From positions 1,051,611 to 1,115,610 of the forward strand of contig NZ_CANMIJ010000001.1 in NCBI RefSeq assembly GCF_947497915.1: a stretch of 64,000 nucleotides of DNA, in the 5' to 3' direction. This document shows, in pieces, positions 13,462-22,046 of the stretch (position 1 is the stretch's first letter; each line of letters starts with the position of its first letter). Below the pieces are notes generated by a model. It worked only from the letters and a program-made list of their open reading frames with translations. It had not been told where the DNA came from and did no database searches. The position numbers were made by a program, and so were the translations under genes. Source of the stretch: an uncultured Erythrobacter sp. (GTDB lineage Bacteria > Pseudomonadota > Alphaproteobacteria > Sphingomonadales > Sphingomonadaceae).

Positions 13462-14076
13462 TTAGCGCGAGTAGAATTCGACCACGAGGTTCGGTTCCAT
13501 CGTTACCGGATACGGCACTTCGTCGAGTTTCGGCACGCGGGTGAAAGCGACCTTGTCGTTGCCTTCTGGAGCAACATAGTCAGGGATTTCACGCTCTGGC
13601 AGGCTTTGCGCTTCAATCACGAGAGCCATTTCCTTAGCTTTGCTGCCCAGGCTGATGACATCGCCCAGATCGCAGCGACGCGATGGGATGTTGCACTTCA
13701 CGCCGTTCACATAAATGTGACCGTGGTTGACGATTTGACGTGCAGCAAAGATCGTAGGAGCGAATTTTGCACGGTACACGATCATGTCCAGACGGCGCTC
13801 AAGCAGGCCGATCAGGTTTTGGCCGGTGTCGCCCTTCATGCGGGTGGCGTCTTTATAGGTCGAACGGAACTGTTTCTCGGTTACGTCGCCGTAATAGCCT
13901 TTCAGCTTCTGCTTGGCGCGCAGCTGAAGACCAAAGTCGCTCATCTTGCTCTTGCGACGCTGACCGTGCTGGCCCGGGCCGTAAGAACGCTTGTTCACTG
14001 GAGAATTTGGACGGCCCCAGATGTTTTCACCCATCCGGCGGTCGAGTTTGTACTTGGCGCTTTTGCGCTTCGACAT
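13462..14076 (-). CDS. rpsD: 30S ribosomal protein S4
   Basis: S4 binds 16S rRNA early in 30S assembly and is part of the mRNA entry helicase. From [18 protein letters not shown] it has 204 residues, the normal length. An in-frame extension to 14142 is not conserved. The S4 RNA-binding domain is seen in the middle ([20 protein letters not shown], then [13 protein letters not shown]). It is monocistronic here with its own terminator, unlike the alpha operon of enterobacteria. About 180 bases upstream hold no gene. Confidence 0.97.
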   Translation of the reverse strand: MSKRKSAKYKLDRRMGENIWGRPNSPVNKRSYGPGQHGQRRKSKMSDFGLQLRAKQKLKGYYGDVTEKQFRSTYKDATRMKGDTGQNLIGLLERRLDMIVYRAKFAPTIFAARQIVNHGHIYVNGVKCNIPSRRCDLGDVISLGSKAKEMALVIEAQSLPEREIPDYVAPEGNDKVAFTRVPKLDEVPYPVTMEPNLVVEFYSR

Positions 14077-14252
14077 AAGTCTTTCCTTCAAATTTGCTGG
14101 CCCGCCCCATTGGCAGGCATTCAACCCGGCATCGCACCGCAAGACCTAATGTGTCCTGCGCGGCCACCGCTTCACCGGGATGCGGAGCCAATTGCGAGCG
14201 CGCCCATTACCATGACTGGGCGGCCCGTCAAGTTTCAGCTGTTACGAAAACG

Positions 14253-14266
14253 CGCTAAATTTAGCG
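14253..14266. repeat. 14-bp perfect palindrome over a stop codon
   Basis: CGCTAAATTTAGCG is a perfect palindrome that overlaps the TAA stop of the small secreted protein gene. It has no loop and no T-tract, so it is a poor terminator. It may be chance or a weak 3' stabilising element. Confidence 0.4.
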
Positions 14267-14536
14267 GCGCTGGTTGAAATCGCGCCATTCATCCTTGGTC
14301 TTGCACACTTTGGTAGCGCGGCGGCTGCTCATATCCAGCTTTACCCGGCGGCAGATGCGCTTCTCTTCTGCTTTCACTTCAGGAACGATGATAGGGGCGG
14401 CTTCATCGCCTTTTTCCTTAGTCGCTGCGTCCTGCGCGGTCTCGGCCTTTTCCTTGCCATTCGGCTCATCGGAAAATGCCGGGGCAGCAAACAGCAAAGC
14501 AATCGGCGCAGCGGCGCGTGCTAGGGTAATTTTCAT
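14261..14536 (-). CDS. small secreted protein, probable general-stress gene
   Basis: This 91-residue protein has a Sec signal peptide (hydrophobic core ending near APAFS-DEP). A Lys/Glu/Ala-rich linker is followed by a short basic C-terminus with two Cys residues (ICRRVKLDMSSRRATKVC), which could form one disulfide in the periplasm. I have seen similar short ends in sphingomonad proteins of unknown function but cannot name the family. The ATG at 14536 is preferred over an in-frame one at 14548. A consensus EcfG promoter lies upstream, suggesting induction under stress. Confidence 0.75.
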   Translation of the reverse strand: MKITLARAAAPIALLFAAPAFSDEPNGKEKAETAQDAATKEKGDEAAPIIVPEVKAEEKRICRRVKLDMSSRRATKVCKTKDEWRDFNQRR

Positions 14537-14627
14537 GAATATTCTCACGGGGTTCGTGTGGACAGGGGATGTAAGAGCTAACGTGCGAGCACGAGCGTGT
14601 CTACGCCTTCAAGCCGTTGAAATCATA

Positions 14628-14653
14628 AACGACATTATCTGTCGTTTCGTTCC
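14628..14653 (-). promoter_or_regulatory. EcfG (general stress sigma) promoter upstream of small secreted protein
   Basis: On the minus strand GGAAC (14649-14653) is followed by exactly 17 bases and then CGTT (14628-14631), the alphaproteobacterial EcfG consensus. It would start transcription near 14620, about 85 bases before the ATG. The -10 element lies inside an 8-bp inverted repeat, AAACGACA at 14627-14634 and TGTCGTTT at 14640-14647. A repressor could use this repeat, or it could be chance. Confidence 0.65.
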
Positions 14654-14668
14654 CGTAACTTTGAAATT

Positions 14669-15514
14669 TCAGGTAACCTGCGGCGTGGCGAGGACATCAT
14701 AATGCTTGCCTCGCCCGTAGATTTTGGAATGTTCAAAACCCGCATTGTCCAAAAGCGCGTTGACGGCGTTCTTGTCCGTCCAGCGATCATCGTGTTCGTA
14801 GAAAATCGCAATGATCCGCTTTGCATGAGACGAGCCAAGCAGTTCGCGGATCACGGTTTCCTCATGACCCTCAACATCGATTTTCACAAAAATCGGCAGA
14901 TCATCGGGCAAATGCTGCGCCAGCGCATCCATTGTTTCAAGCCGCACGCTGGCCTGTGAGTGCTCACCCGCTAGGTGAGCCCCGTGTTCGCCCAATGTCG
15001 CGAGACCGCTATGCCCTTTGCTCAGCGTGATCGGAAAATCGCCGGCTTTATCGGACAGACCAAAATTTAGCGGCTGTGAGCGATCATCAAGTCCATTGGC
15101 GGTAAGGTTCGCGGCGAGGCGATCATAGGTGGGCCCTACCGGCTCCAGTGCAATAATCTTCTGGCAGGCTGCATTCTGACCTGCAATCAAAGAGAAGAGG
15201 CCTTGATTTGCGCCAATATCGACAAAGCAAAACGGGTGTTCAACCGCGCCAAGCAAGTCGGCGAGATACGTCCCGTATGTGCCGTAATGGCAATAGGCGT
15301 AGGTCTTGTCGCCCCAATTGGGCCACATCTTTACGCCGTATGTTGTGGTGACGGGTGCCGCCTGACCTGCGCTGAAAATGCTGCGCACGTGGCGCATTGT
15401 GCGCGCGCGAACCACACGTAAGTGCCGCCACAACAAAAAGTCGCGTGCCATGTGCTGTTGATCATGTTCTGGCCACGCAGGTTTAAAGGTGCTGGCCGGG
15501 TCAATCCGGTTCAT
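14669..15514 (-). CDS. FkbM family SAM-dependent methyltransferase
   Basis: This 281-residue protein carries the FkbM methyltransferase fold. The SAM-binding segment is FCFVDIGANQGLFSLIAG, followed by the acidic IIALEPVGPTYDRL and the hallmark VKIDVEGHEETVIREL. FkbM enzymes typically O-methylate sugars or other small hydroxyl substrates. The target here is unknown. It ends about 15 bases upstream of an EcfG-type promoter that serves the next gene. It starts 15 bases after the trmJ stop, so it may be the tail of the trmJ operon. Confidence 0.88.
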   Translation of the reverse strand: MNRIDPASTFKPAWPEHDQQHMARDFLLWRHLRVVRARTMRHVRSIFSAGQAAPVTTTYGVKMWPNWGDKTYAYCHYGTYGTYLADLLGAVEHPFCFVDIGANQGLFSLIAGQNAACQKIIALEPVGPTYDRLAANLTANGLDDRSQPLNFGLSDKAGDFPITLSKGHSGLATLGEHGAHLAGEHSQASVRLETMDALAQHLPDDLPIFVKIDVEGHEETVIRELLGSSHAKRIIAIFYEHDDRWTDKNAVNALLDNAGFEHSKIYGRGKHYDVLATPQVT

Positions 15515-15529
15515 ACGAAGTCCACGGCT

Positions 15530-16267
15530 TTAATCGCGCCGGTCCCTGCCAAGTGTTTTGAGAATTCCCCGCAAGGTCCGCACCTCAAGATGGTTCCAGC
15601 CCGGCTTTGTGAGCACACTGCGCAGGGTGCGGCGCGTGGCCTCGGCGCGGCCTTTGGGTAAGAAATATCCGCGCGGCTCCAACATATTCTCGATATGCTC
15701 GATTAAGGCATCCAGCTCGATCTGCGGGGCAGGGGGGAGCAATTTATCTTCGGCCGTCGGCTGCACCAGATCGCTGCCTTCGCCAGCCTCGCGCCCGATC
15801 CGGGACCATTCATAGGCAGTCAGGATTACGGCCTGAGCCAAGTTCAATGATCCAAATTCAGGATTGATCGGAACTGTCAGGATGTGGCGGGCAAGCGATA
15901 CGTCTTCGGTCGCGAGCCCTGAGGCCTCTCGGCCAAACAGGATGGCGTGACGGCCCGTTTCGCTATGCATCAAACGGGCTGCACCATCCGGCCCAACGAC
16001 GGGTTTTGTCACGCCGCGTTTGCGCACCGTCGTTGCATAGACATGCTCGCAATCGGCGACTGCTTCGGCAGTGGTGTCATAGATTTGCGCATTGTCCAAA
16101 ACTACGTCCGCGCCCGCAGCAGCAGGGCCTGCAGACGGATTGGGCCAGCCATCGCGCGGATTGACGATCCGCATTTCCGTAAGCCCGAAATTGAGCATAG
16201 CGCGAGCGGCTTTGCCGATATTCTCGCCCAGTTGCGGACGAACAAGCACTATGATCGGAGCGGTCAC
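15530..16267 (-). CDS. trmJ: tRNA (cytidine/uridine-32-2'-O-)-methyltransferase TrmJ
   Basis: TrmJ methylates the 2'-OH of nucleotide 32 in tRNA using SAM. The SPOUT (trefoil-knot) fold is clear: IIVLVRPQLGENIGKAARAM at the N-terminus, ILFGREASGLATEDV in the middle and PEFGSLNLAQAVILTAYEW, which forms the knot. Its 245 residues are normal. It lies five bases after nrdR in a minus-strand run starting at rpiB or above. The specificity (C32 only or C/U32) cannot be told from sequence. Confidence 0.92.
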   Translation of the reverse strand: MTAPIIVLVRPQLGENIGKAARAMLNFGLTEMRIVNPRDGWPNPSAGPAAAGADVVLDNAQIYDTTAEAVADCEHVYATTVRKRGVTKPVVGPDGAARLMHSETGRHAILFGREASGLATEDVSLARHILTVPINPEFGSLNLAQAVILTAYEWSRIGREAGEGSDLVQPTAEDKLLPPAPQIELDALIEHIENMLEPRGYFLPKGRAEATRRTLRSVLTKPGWNHLEVRTLRGILKTLGRDRRD

Positions 16268-16272
16268 TCCGG

Positions 16273-16746
16273 TCAGTCCTTCGCCGCTTCCTGAACGGTG
16301 CTGGCGAATTCTTCAAAATCGCGGGCTTCGGAAAAATCGCGGTAGACGCTGGCGAAGCGGATATAGGCTACGCTATCGATCTGCTTCAGGCCGTCCATCA
16401 CCATCTCACCAATTTTGGACGAGGCGATCTCCGGTTCACCGGCGGTTTCAACCTGTCTTTGAATACCCGAGATCAATTGATCGATCCGTTCTTGGCTAAC
16501 ACCGCGCTTGCGGCAAGCAAGGGAAACGGACTGCTCAATCTTTGACCGGTTAAAGGTTTCACGGCGCTCTTCGCCTTCGTTGCCCGATTTCACAATTGTG
16601 ACCTCGCGCAATTGCACGCGTTCAAACGTGGTGAAACGCGCGCCGCAAGACGAGCACTGCCGACGCCGCCGGATCGAGGTCGCGTCCTCTGTAGGGCGCG
16701 AATCTTTTACCTGACTGTCGTCAAAGGCGCAGAAGGGGCATCGCAC
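16273..16746 (-). CDS. nrdR: transcriptional repressor NrdR
   Basis: NrdR is a zinc-finger and ATP-cone repressor of ribonucleotide reductase genes that senses dNTP/ATP levels. The N-terminal zinc ribbon has CPFC and [12 protein letters not shown], and the ATP-cone follows (VTIVKSG to the C-terminal third). Its 157 residues are typical. It sits between glyA and trmJ with gaps of 12 and 5 bases, so it is in one transcript with them. The glyA-nrdR pairing is common in proteobacteria. No nrd gene is in this window. Confidence 0.96.
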   Translation of the reverse strand: MRCPFCAFDDSQVKDSRPTEDATSIRRRRQCSSCGARFTTFERVQLREVTIVKSGNEGEERRETFNRSKIEQSVSLACRKRGVSQERIDQLISGIQRQVETAGEPEIASSKIGEMVMDGLKQIDSVAYIRFASVYRDFSEARDFEEFASTVQEAAKD

Positions 16747-16758
16747 AGGCGGCGGCCC

Positions 16759-18081
16759 TTACGCGTTCGGGTACACTGGGAAAGCGGTGCAAAGGTCTGC
16801 AACGCGGCTGCGCACGCTTTCCTCGACTTGCGCATCGCCCTCGGCGCCGTTCTTGGCTAGGCCATCGACCACTTCCGCGATGAGTTTACCGATGGTGCGG
16901 AACTCAGCAGGGCCAAAGCCGCGCGTGGTGCCCGCTGGCGTACCAAGGCGGATGCCACTGGTCACGAATGGTGAACGCGTATCGAAAGGAATACCGTTTT
17001 TGTTACAGGTAAGCCAAGCGCGATCGAGGCCTTTCTCCGCGTCCTTACCTGTCACGTCCTTCGCCGTGAGATCGACCAGCATCGAATGGTTGTCTGTACC
17101 GCCAGAGACAATCCGCAAGCCGTTTTCTTCTAGGCTAGCCGCCAAAGCGCGGGCATTTTCAACAACACGGTGGGCATAGTCTTTGAAATCGGGGGCCAGC
17201 GCTTCACGGAACGCAACCGCCTTTGCCGCAACGACATGCATCAGAGGGCCGCCTTGCAATCCTGGGAACACCGCCATGTTCAGCGGCTTGGTGAACTTCT
17301 CGTCATTCCACAGGATGATACCGGAACGCGGGCCGCGCAGCGATTTGTGCGTGGTTGAGGTGACAATATCGCAATGCGGGAAAGGCGATGGATGCGCGCC
17401 GCCGGCCACAAGGCCGGAAATGTGGCTCATATCGCACAGCAAAATCGCGCCAACTTCATCGGCAATCGCACGGAAAGCGGAGAAATCCCAAGTGCGTGAA
17501 TAGGCCGTGCCGCCGCAGATGATCAGCTTTGGCTGATGCTCGCGCGCTGTCGCCGCAACTGCATCCATATCAATCAACTCGTCTTCAGCGCGAACGCCGT
17601 AGCTGACAGGATTGAACCACTTGCCGCTCATATTGACCGGCGAACCATGCGTCAGGTGACCGCCTGAGTTCAGGTCGAGGCCCATGAAAGTGTCGCTCGG
17701 CTGCAATAGCGCGAGGAACACGGCTTGGTTCATTTGGCTGCCGCTGTTTGGTTGAACATTGGCGAAGCTGCATCCGAACAGTTCTTTTGCCCGATCGATG
17801 GCCAGCGTTTCGACCACGTCGGCATAGTCGCAGCCGCCGTAATACCGTTTGCCCGGATAGCCTTCGGCATATTTGTTTGTGAAAACGCTTCCCGTCGCTT
17901 CCAGCACAGCTTTCGAAGCGATGTTCTCACTCGCGATCAGTTCGATCTTGTCCTGTTGGCGCGCAAGTTCATTGCCGATGGCCGCTGCGATCTCTGGATC
18001 AGCGGTTGCAAGGTCATCGTTCCAGAACGGGTCCATGGAGTTCGCGGCTTCGGAGGTCAGAGTGCTAGGGTTCGTGCTCAT
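16759..18081 (-). CDS. glyA: serine hydroxymethyltransferase
   Basis: GlyA interconverts serine and glycine with tetrahydrofolate, feeding one-carbon metabolism. It is a PLP enzyme. The lysine that holds PLP is in [14 protein letters not shown] (Lys246). The N-terminal [21 protein letters not shown] and [13 protein letters not shown] blocks are standard. At 440 residues it is slightly longer than the usual 417-430 because of an N-terminal extension. The first 16 residues are not conserved, so the real start may be the second Met at residue 16. The ATG overlaps the rpiB stop by four bases, suggesting coupled translation. Confidence 0.97.
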   Translation of the reverse strand: MSTNPSTLTSEAANSMDPFWNDDLATADPEIAAAIGNELARQQDKIELIASENIASKAVLEATGSVFTNKYAEGYPGKRYYGGCDYADVVETLAIDRAKELFGCSFANVQPNSGSQMNQAVFLALLQPSDTFMGLDLNSGGHLTHGSPVNMSGKWFNPVSYGVRAEDELIDMDAVAATAREHQPKLIICGGTAYSRTWDFSAFRAIADEVGAILLCDMSHISGLVAGGAHPSPFPHCDIVTSTTHKSLRGPRSGIILWNDEKFTKPLNMAVFPGLQGGPLMHVVAAKAVAFREALAPDFKDYAHRVVENARALAASLEENGLRIVSGGTDNHSMLVDLTAKDVTGKDAEKGLDRAWLTCNKNGIPFDTRSPFVTSGIRLGTPAGTTRGFGPAEFRTIGKLIAEVVDGLAKNGAEGDAQVEESVRSRVADLCTAFPVYPNA

Positions 18082-18557
18082 TGGTGCGTCTCAATATGGT
18101 CGGGAGAGGTAGGCGGGTTGCCGAGCTTGGCAACGCGGCGTTGGTGACGGCCAGCAGGATCACCCGCATCGGCAAATTCGGTCTCTAGAAATGTAGCTAC
18201 GCAGCTCTTGGCCATTTCGATGCCTGTCAGGCGCGCGCCAAGGGCAATGCAGTTCGCATCGTTGTGTTCCCGCGCGAGTGCTGCGGACAATGGCTCCGAC
18301 ACAAGCGCGCAGCGAGCGCCAGGATGGCGATTTACACTGATAGAGATGCCAATGCCGCTTCCGCAAAGTGCAATGCCGCGCTCTACAGTGCCGTCGGCAA
18401 CGACGCTGGCGAGTTTGTAGCCGTAATCGGGGTAGTCAACGCTTTCACCCGGGTCAGGGCCGAGATCGGCGACTTGGTGTCCAATATCGATCAACCATTC
18501 GGCAAGTTCAGCCTTTAGGTCGGTCGCGGCGTGATCTGATGATATCGCTATACGCAT
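18078..18557 (-). CDS. rpiB: ribose-5-phosphate isomerase B
   Basis: RpiB interconverts ribose-5-phosphate and ribulose-5-phosphate in the non-oxidative pentose phosphate pathway. Family motifs are [17 protein letters not shown] and the catalytic-Cys block [17 protein letters not shown]. At 159 residues it is slightly longer than usual, with about ten extra C-terminal residues. It heads the rpiB-glyA-nrdR-trmJ run. The 80 bases upstream hold a GC-rich hairpin-like stretch (CCACC and GGTGG) without a T-tract. Confidence 0.95.
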   Translation of the reverse strand: MRIAISSDHAATDLKAELAEWLIDIGHQVADLGPDPGESVDYPDYGYKLASVVADGTVERGIALCGSGIGISISVNRHPGARCALVSEPLSAALAREHNDANCIALGARLTGIEMAKSCVATFLETEFADAGDPAGRHQRRVAKLGNPPTSPDHIETHQ

Positions 18558-18637
18558 GCGGGGGCATATAATGGCACCGGGCGTAACACTCCACCCCGCC
18601 GAGGTGGCTTTTCTACCGTCTGGTCATCTAAATTCGC

Positions 18638-19255
18638 TCAGGTGGTCTCGGCAGGCTCGCCTTTGCTTTCCTGATGTTCCTTCAACTGCTTGACCAGCTC
18701 ACGCTGGGCAGGGATCATTGAGGCAACGCTTTCGTCCAAATAGGCTTGGTTTGCATCAGCAAAACTGGCCGAGCTGACGACGTCGGGCATTCTGTCAAAG
18801 AATTGTTTGCCGCTGGGCGTTTCAACAAATGCAAGAATGTCGCGAAGTTCGCCTTCGGTGAAAAGCTCTGCGTATGCTGCTGTCATCCCTTCCATAATCG
18901 AAGGAATATGTTTGCGCAGAATGATTTTGGATTCGCCTGTATATTTGACGATCCAGTCGTCGAAAATTTTTACCGCTTCCGGATCACCTTCGGGCATAAA
19001 GTCGCCGAGCGCGGCGCGCATTTGGACGATCATCTGATCCATGGAGCCAAAGAAAATCGCTTCTCGATCATCCTCTGGATAGCCAATGTCGACAATTTTT
19101 TCGGCGAGGTCGAGCGATACCGCCTCAGCTTCAAGGGCTTCAGCTTCGCTTCGCTCGGTTTCTGCGTTGATAGCCTCTTCGGCTAGCGCAGGAAGTGGTG
19201 CTGCCAATACGGCGATGAAAATGGCGATGAGCGAAGCTGTTTTGAGAAGAGGCAT
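18638..19255 (-). CDS. DUF2059 domain protein, exported
   Basis: This 205-residue protein has a Sec signal peptide (LIAIFIAVLAAPLPALA-EEA) and a mature part with the DUF2059 signature ELFTEGELRDILAFVETPSG. The rest is helical and acidic. It is predicted to be periplasmic. The ATG at 19255 is preferred to an in-frame one at 19306, which would place 17 polar residues before the signal. Function is unknown. Its neighbours are the rpiB operon and a ParA-like ATPase. Confidence 0.85.
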   Translation of the reverse strand: MPLLKTASLIAIFIAVLAAPLPALAEEAINAETERSEAEALEAEAVSLDLAEKIVDIGYPEDDREAIFFGSMDQMIVQMRAALGDFMPEGDPEAVKIFDDWIVKYTGESKIILRKHIPSIMEGMTAAYAELFTEGELRDILAFVETPSGKQFFDRMPDVVSSASFADANQAYLDESVASMIPAQRELVKQLKEHQESKGEPAETT

Positions 19256-19317
19256 AAACGAGAGACTGACGGCACGTTGGAATAGATGCAACGCACATTC
19301 GACCAAATGTGACTATA

Positions 19318-19953
19318 TCAGTCGAGTTTTTTCTTCAGCCACTTCCAAAGCGCTTCGATTTCTTTTGCGGCTTTGCCGTCTGGCTTCACTTCAACAGCGG
19401 TTTCACCTTTGGCTGAAGAGCGATGAAAGGCTGCGCGGTCGCCGAGTTCTACCGGGCACACGTCTAGCCCCATCTCTTGCGCAATGCTGCGGGCATCTTT
19501 CGCGAGGATGGTGGCGCCCGATGGCACCGCGTTGAGCACAACATAGGCCGGTTTCTTCGCAAAACTGACGAGGTCGGCAATCGGCTCCAGCGCGTGGAGG
19601 TCGAATGCACGTGGTTTGGTCGGGATCAGCACGACGTCGGCCGCCTTGATCGCCTCACGAGCCGCAGCGTCGGCATGCGGCGGCGTGTCGATAACGATAA
19701 AGTCGACCTTGTTCTTTTTCGCGCTTTCTATGGTGCGGCCAAGGCGAGCGGGCGGGGCTGTAACCACGACCGGCAGAAAGTCACCGCGCCAATCCCCCCA
19801 GGCCGCAGCGGTCGCCTGCGGATCGGTGTCGATCACACAGCTTTCAAACTTCGCCTGAGCAGCACGCGTCGCAAGGTGGACGGCGAGGGTAGTTTTCCCC
19901 GAGCCGCCTTTCTGGCTGACGATGGCGATGACGAACGGCATTGTTTTCGCCAC
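19318..19953 (-). CDS. ParA-like ATPase (orphan)
   Basis: This 211-residue P-loop ATPase is of the ParA/MinD/Soj superfamily. It has the deviant Walker A motif SQKGGSGKTT with its signature lysine, Walker A' DFIVIDTPPHAD, and the adenine-contact segment near VLIPTKPRAFDLHALEPI. Such proteins move plasmids, chromosomes or protein clusters along the nucleoid or membrane. No ParB partner is adjacent, which suggests a cargo other than plasmid DNA. That is inference. It lies 18 bases after the rpoD stop on the same strand, so it may be cotranscribed with rpoD. The start may be the second Met (19941). Confidence 0.85.
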   Translation of the reverse strand: MAKTMPFVIAIVSQKGGSGKTTLAVHLATRAAQAKFESCVIDTDPQATAAAWGDWRGDFLPVVVTAPPARLGRTIESAKKNKVDFIVIDTPPHADAAAREAIKAADVVLIPTKPRAFDLHALEPIADLVSFAKKPAYVVLNAVPSGATILAKDARSIAQEMGLDVCPVELGDRAAFHRSSAKGETAVEVKPDGKAAKEIEALWKWLKKKLD

Positions 19954-19971
19954 TTCGGAGGCCTTTCAGGC

Positions 19972-21999
19972 TTATTGGTCGAGGAACGAACGCATTTTGC
20001 GCGAACGGCTCGGATGTTTGAGCTTACGCAGCGCTTTTGCCTCGATCTGCCGGATACGTTCGCGGGTAACCGAGAACTGCTGGCCGACTTCCTCGAGGGT
20101 GTGGTCGGTGTTCATGCCGATGCCGAAACGCATACGCAGAACGCGCTCCTCACGAGGCGTAAGCGAGGCGAGGACGCGAGTGACCGTTTCCTTGAGGTTT
20201 GCCTGAATTGCAGCGTCCACAGGGATGATCGCGTTCTTGTCTTCGATGAAGTCGCCAAGGTGCGAATCTTCCTCGTCGCCAATCGGCGTTTCGAGAGAGA
20301 TCGGCTCTTTCGCGATTTTCATAACCTTGCGCACTTTTTCAAGCGGCATGGAAAGACGCGCAGCCATTTCCTCTGGAGTAGGCTCGCGGCCTTCCTCGTG
20401 CAGGAATTGGCGTGATGTACGGACCAGTTTGTTGATCGTCTCGATCATGTGGACTGGGATACGGATCGTACGTGCTTGGTCGGCAATCGAACGGGTGATT
20501 GCCTGACGGATCCACCACGTCGCGTAGGTCGAGAATTTATAACCGCGGCGATATTCGAATTTGTCGACGGCCTTCATCAGGCCGATATTGCCTTCCTGAA
20601 TAAGATCAAGGAATTGCAGGCCGCGATTGGTGTATTTCTTGGCGATGGAAATCACGAGACGCAGGTTGGCCTCAACCATTTCCTTCTTGGCGATACGTGC
20701 CTCACGCTCGCCTTTCTGCACCATGTTCACAATGCGACGGAATTCGGCCAGCGCCATGCCGGTTTGCGCAGCGATGTCGGTGATTTCCGCGCGGATGCGG
20801 TCAATCGCGGCTTCTTCCTTCTCGGCGAAGGCTTTCCACTTCTTGTCCTTTTTCGCGTTGGCGATGATCCAGCTGTCGTCCAGCTCGTTACCAACGTAAG
20901 ATTTCAGGAAGTCGATGCGTTTGATTTTGTGACGCTCGGCAAGGCGCAGCATCTGGCCGCCAAGTGCGGTCAGGCGGCGGTTGAACGCATAAAGGTTGTC
21001 GACCAGGAATTCGATCTTGGTCGCGTGGAACTGCATGCTTTCCACTTCGGCGGTGAGTTCTTCGCCGAGCTTTTCGTACTTGTTTTCTTTTGCCTTCGGG
21101 AATTCGCCGCCAGCCGCGAGTGTTTCCACGCGCTCGGCCTGCAGTTTTTCGAAGGTTTTGAAGAGTTTTGTGATCCGTGCAAAACGCTCGATTGCGTCCG
21201 GCTTAAGAGTGGCTTCCATCTGGGCGAGGGAGAGGGTGTTGTCCTCTTCTTCCTCTTCCTCTTTTTTGGACTCGCCGCCTTCGCCTTCTTCGGCGTCGAT
21301 ATCTTCTGAATCGGAATCGTCTTCGTCGTCGTCACGAATCGTCGGGCCAGCGGTCTCTTCCGAGATTTCGCCGTCGTCGTCTTCGTTTTCCTCTTCCATC
21401 TTGTCAGGCGGCGGCTCTTTGGAAAGCATCGCGTCAAGATCTAGAATTTCGCGCAGCTGCATGTCTTCTGCATTCAGCGCTTCGGACCATTGGATGATGG
21501 CGTGGAAGGTGATCGGGCTCTGGCACAGGCCCATGATCATCATGTCGCGGCCGGATTCGATCCGTTTGGCAATCGCAATCTCGCCTTCGCGACTGAGCAG
21601 CTCAACAGCGCCCATTTCACGCAGATACATGCGCACCGGATCATCCGTGCGGCCATCCGCAGCAGCCTTTTTAACAGGCGCGGCTTTCGTATCTTTCTTG
21701 GTGTCTTTTTTATCCGCACCAACAGCGATTTCTTCGACTTCGTTTTCCTGCTGGGCTTCCGCTTCGGCTTCCTCGTCATTCTCGACGATCTGCACGCCCA
21801 TTTCGGAAAGCGCGGTCTGGATGTCCTCGATCTGATCGGGGCTCATCTCACCCGAAGGCAAAGCAGTGTTGAGCTCATCATAGGTGATGTAGCCCTTCTT
21901 CTTGCCCTTGGTCATCAGCTTCTTCACTGCCGACTCATTAAGGTCGATCAGCGGAGCATCTTCGTTATCGGACTTATTCTTTTTAGCGGTCGTGGCCAT
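19972..21999 (-). CDS. rpoD: RNA polymerase primary sigma factor
   Basis: RpoD directs core RNA polymerase to housekeeping promoters. Region 1.1 is at the N-terminus, a very acidic non-conserved insert spans about residues 200-253, and regions 2-4 are canonical. Region 2 has [20 protein letters not shown] and [15 protein letters not shown], region 3 has [12 protein letters not shown], and region 4 has the helix [17 protein letters not shown]. Its 675 residues are typical for alphaproteobacteria. It follows dnaG after 47 bases, the conserved dnaG-rpoD (macromolecular synthesis) arrangement. Confidence 0.98.
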   Translation of the reverse strand: MATTAKKNKSDNEDAPLIDLNESAVKKLMTKGKKKGYITYDELNTALPSGEMSPDQIEDIQTALSEMGVQIVENDEEAEAEAQQENEVEEIAVGADKKDTKKDTKAAPVKKAAADGRTDDPVRMYLREMGAVELLSREGEIAIAKRIESGRDMMIMGLCQSPITFHAIIQWSEALNAEDMQLREILDLDAMLSKEPPPDKMEEENEDDDGEISEETAGPTIRDDDEDDSDSEDIDAEEGEGGESKKEEEEEEDNTLSLAQMEATLKPDAIERFARITKLFKTFEKLQAERVETLAAGGEFPKAKENKYEKLGEELTAEVESMQFHATKIEFLVDNLYAFNRRLTALGGQMLRLAERHKIKRIDFLKSYVGNELDDSWIIANAKKDKKWKAFAEKEEAAIDRIRAEITDIAAQTGMALAEFRRIVNMVQKGEREARIAKKEMVEANLRLVISIAKKYTNRGLQFLDLIQEGNIGLMKAVDKFEYRRGYKFSTYATWWIRQAITRSIADQARTIRIPVHMIETINKLVRTSRQFLHEEGREPTPEEMAARLSMPLEKVRKVMKIAKEPISLETPIGDEEDSHLGDFIEDKNAIIPVDAAIQANLKETVTRVLASLTPREERVLRMRFGIGMNTDHTLEEVGQQFSVTRERIRQIEAKALRKLKHPSRSRKMRSFLDQ

Positions 22000-22046
22000 G
22001 TAACGCTATCAATCCATTTCGCGGTTTGCCTGCGGGAAGGGCTTGT

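Noticed and set aside
19477-21309. Open frames of 312 and 286 codons on the plus strand opposite the ParA-like gene and rpoD
   Set aside because: They are antisense to well-supported genes, and the Phe-rich and Ser-rich products mirror the acidic rpoD insert.
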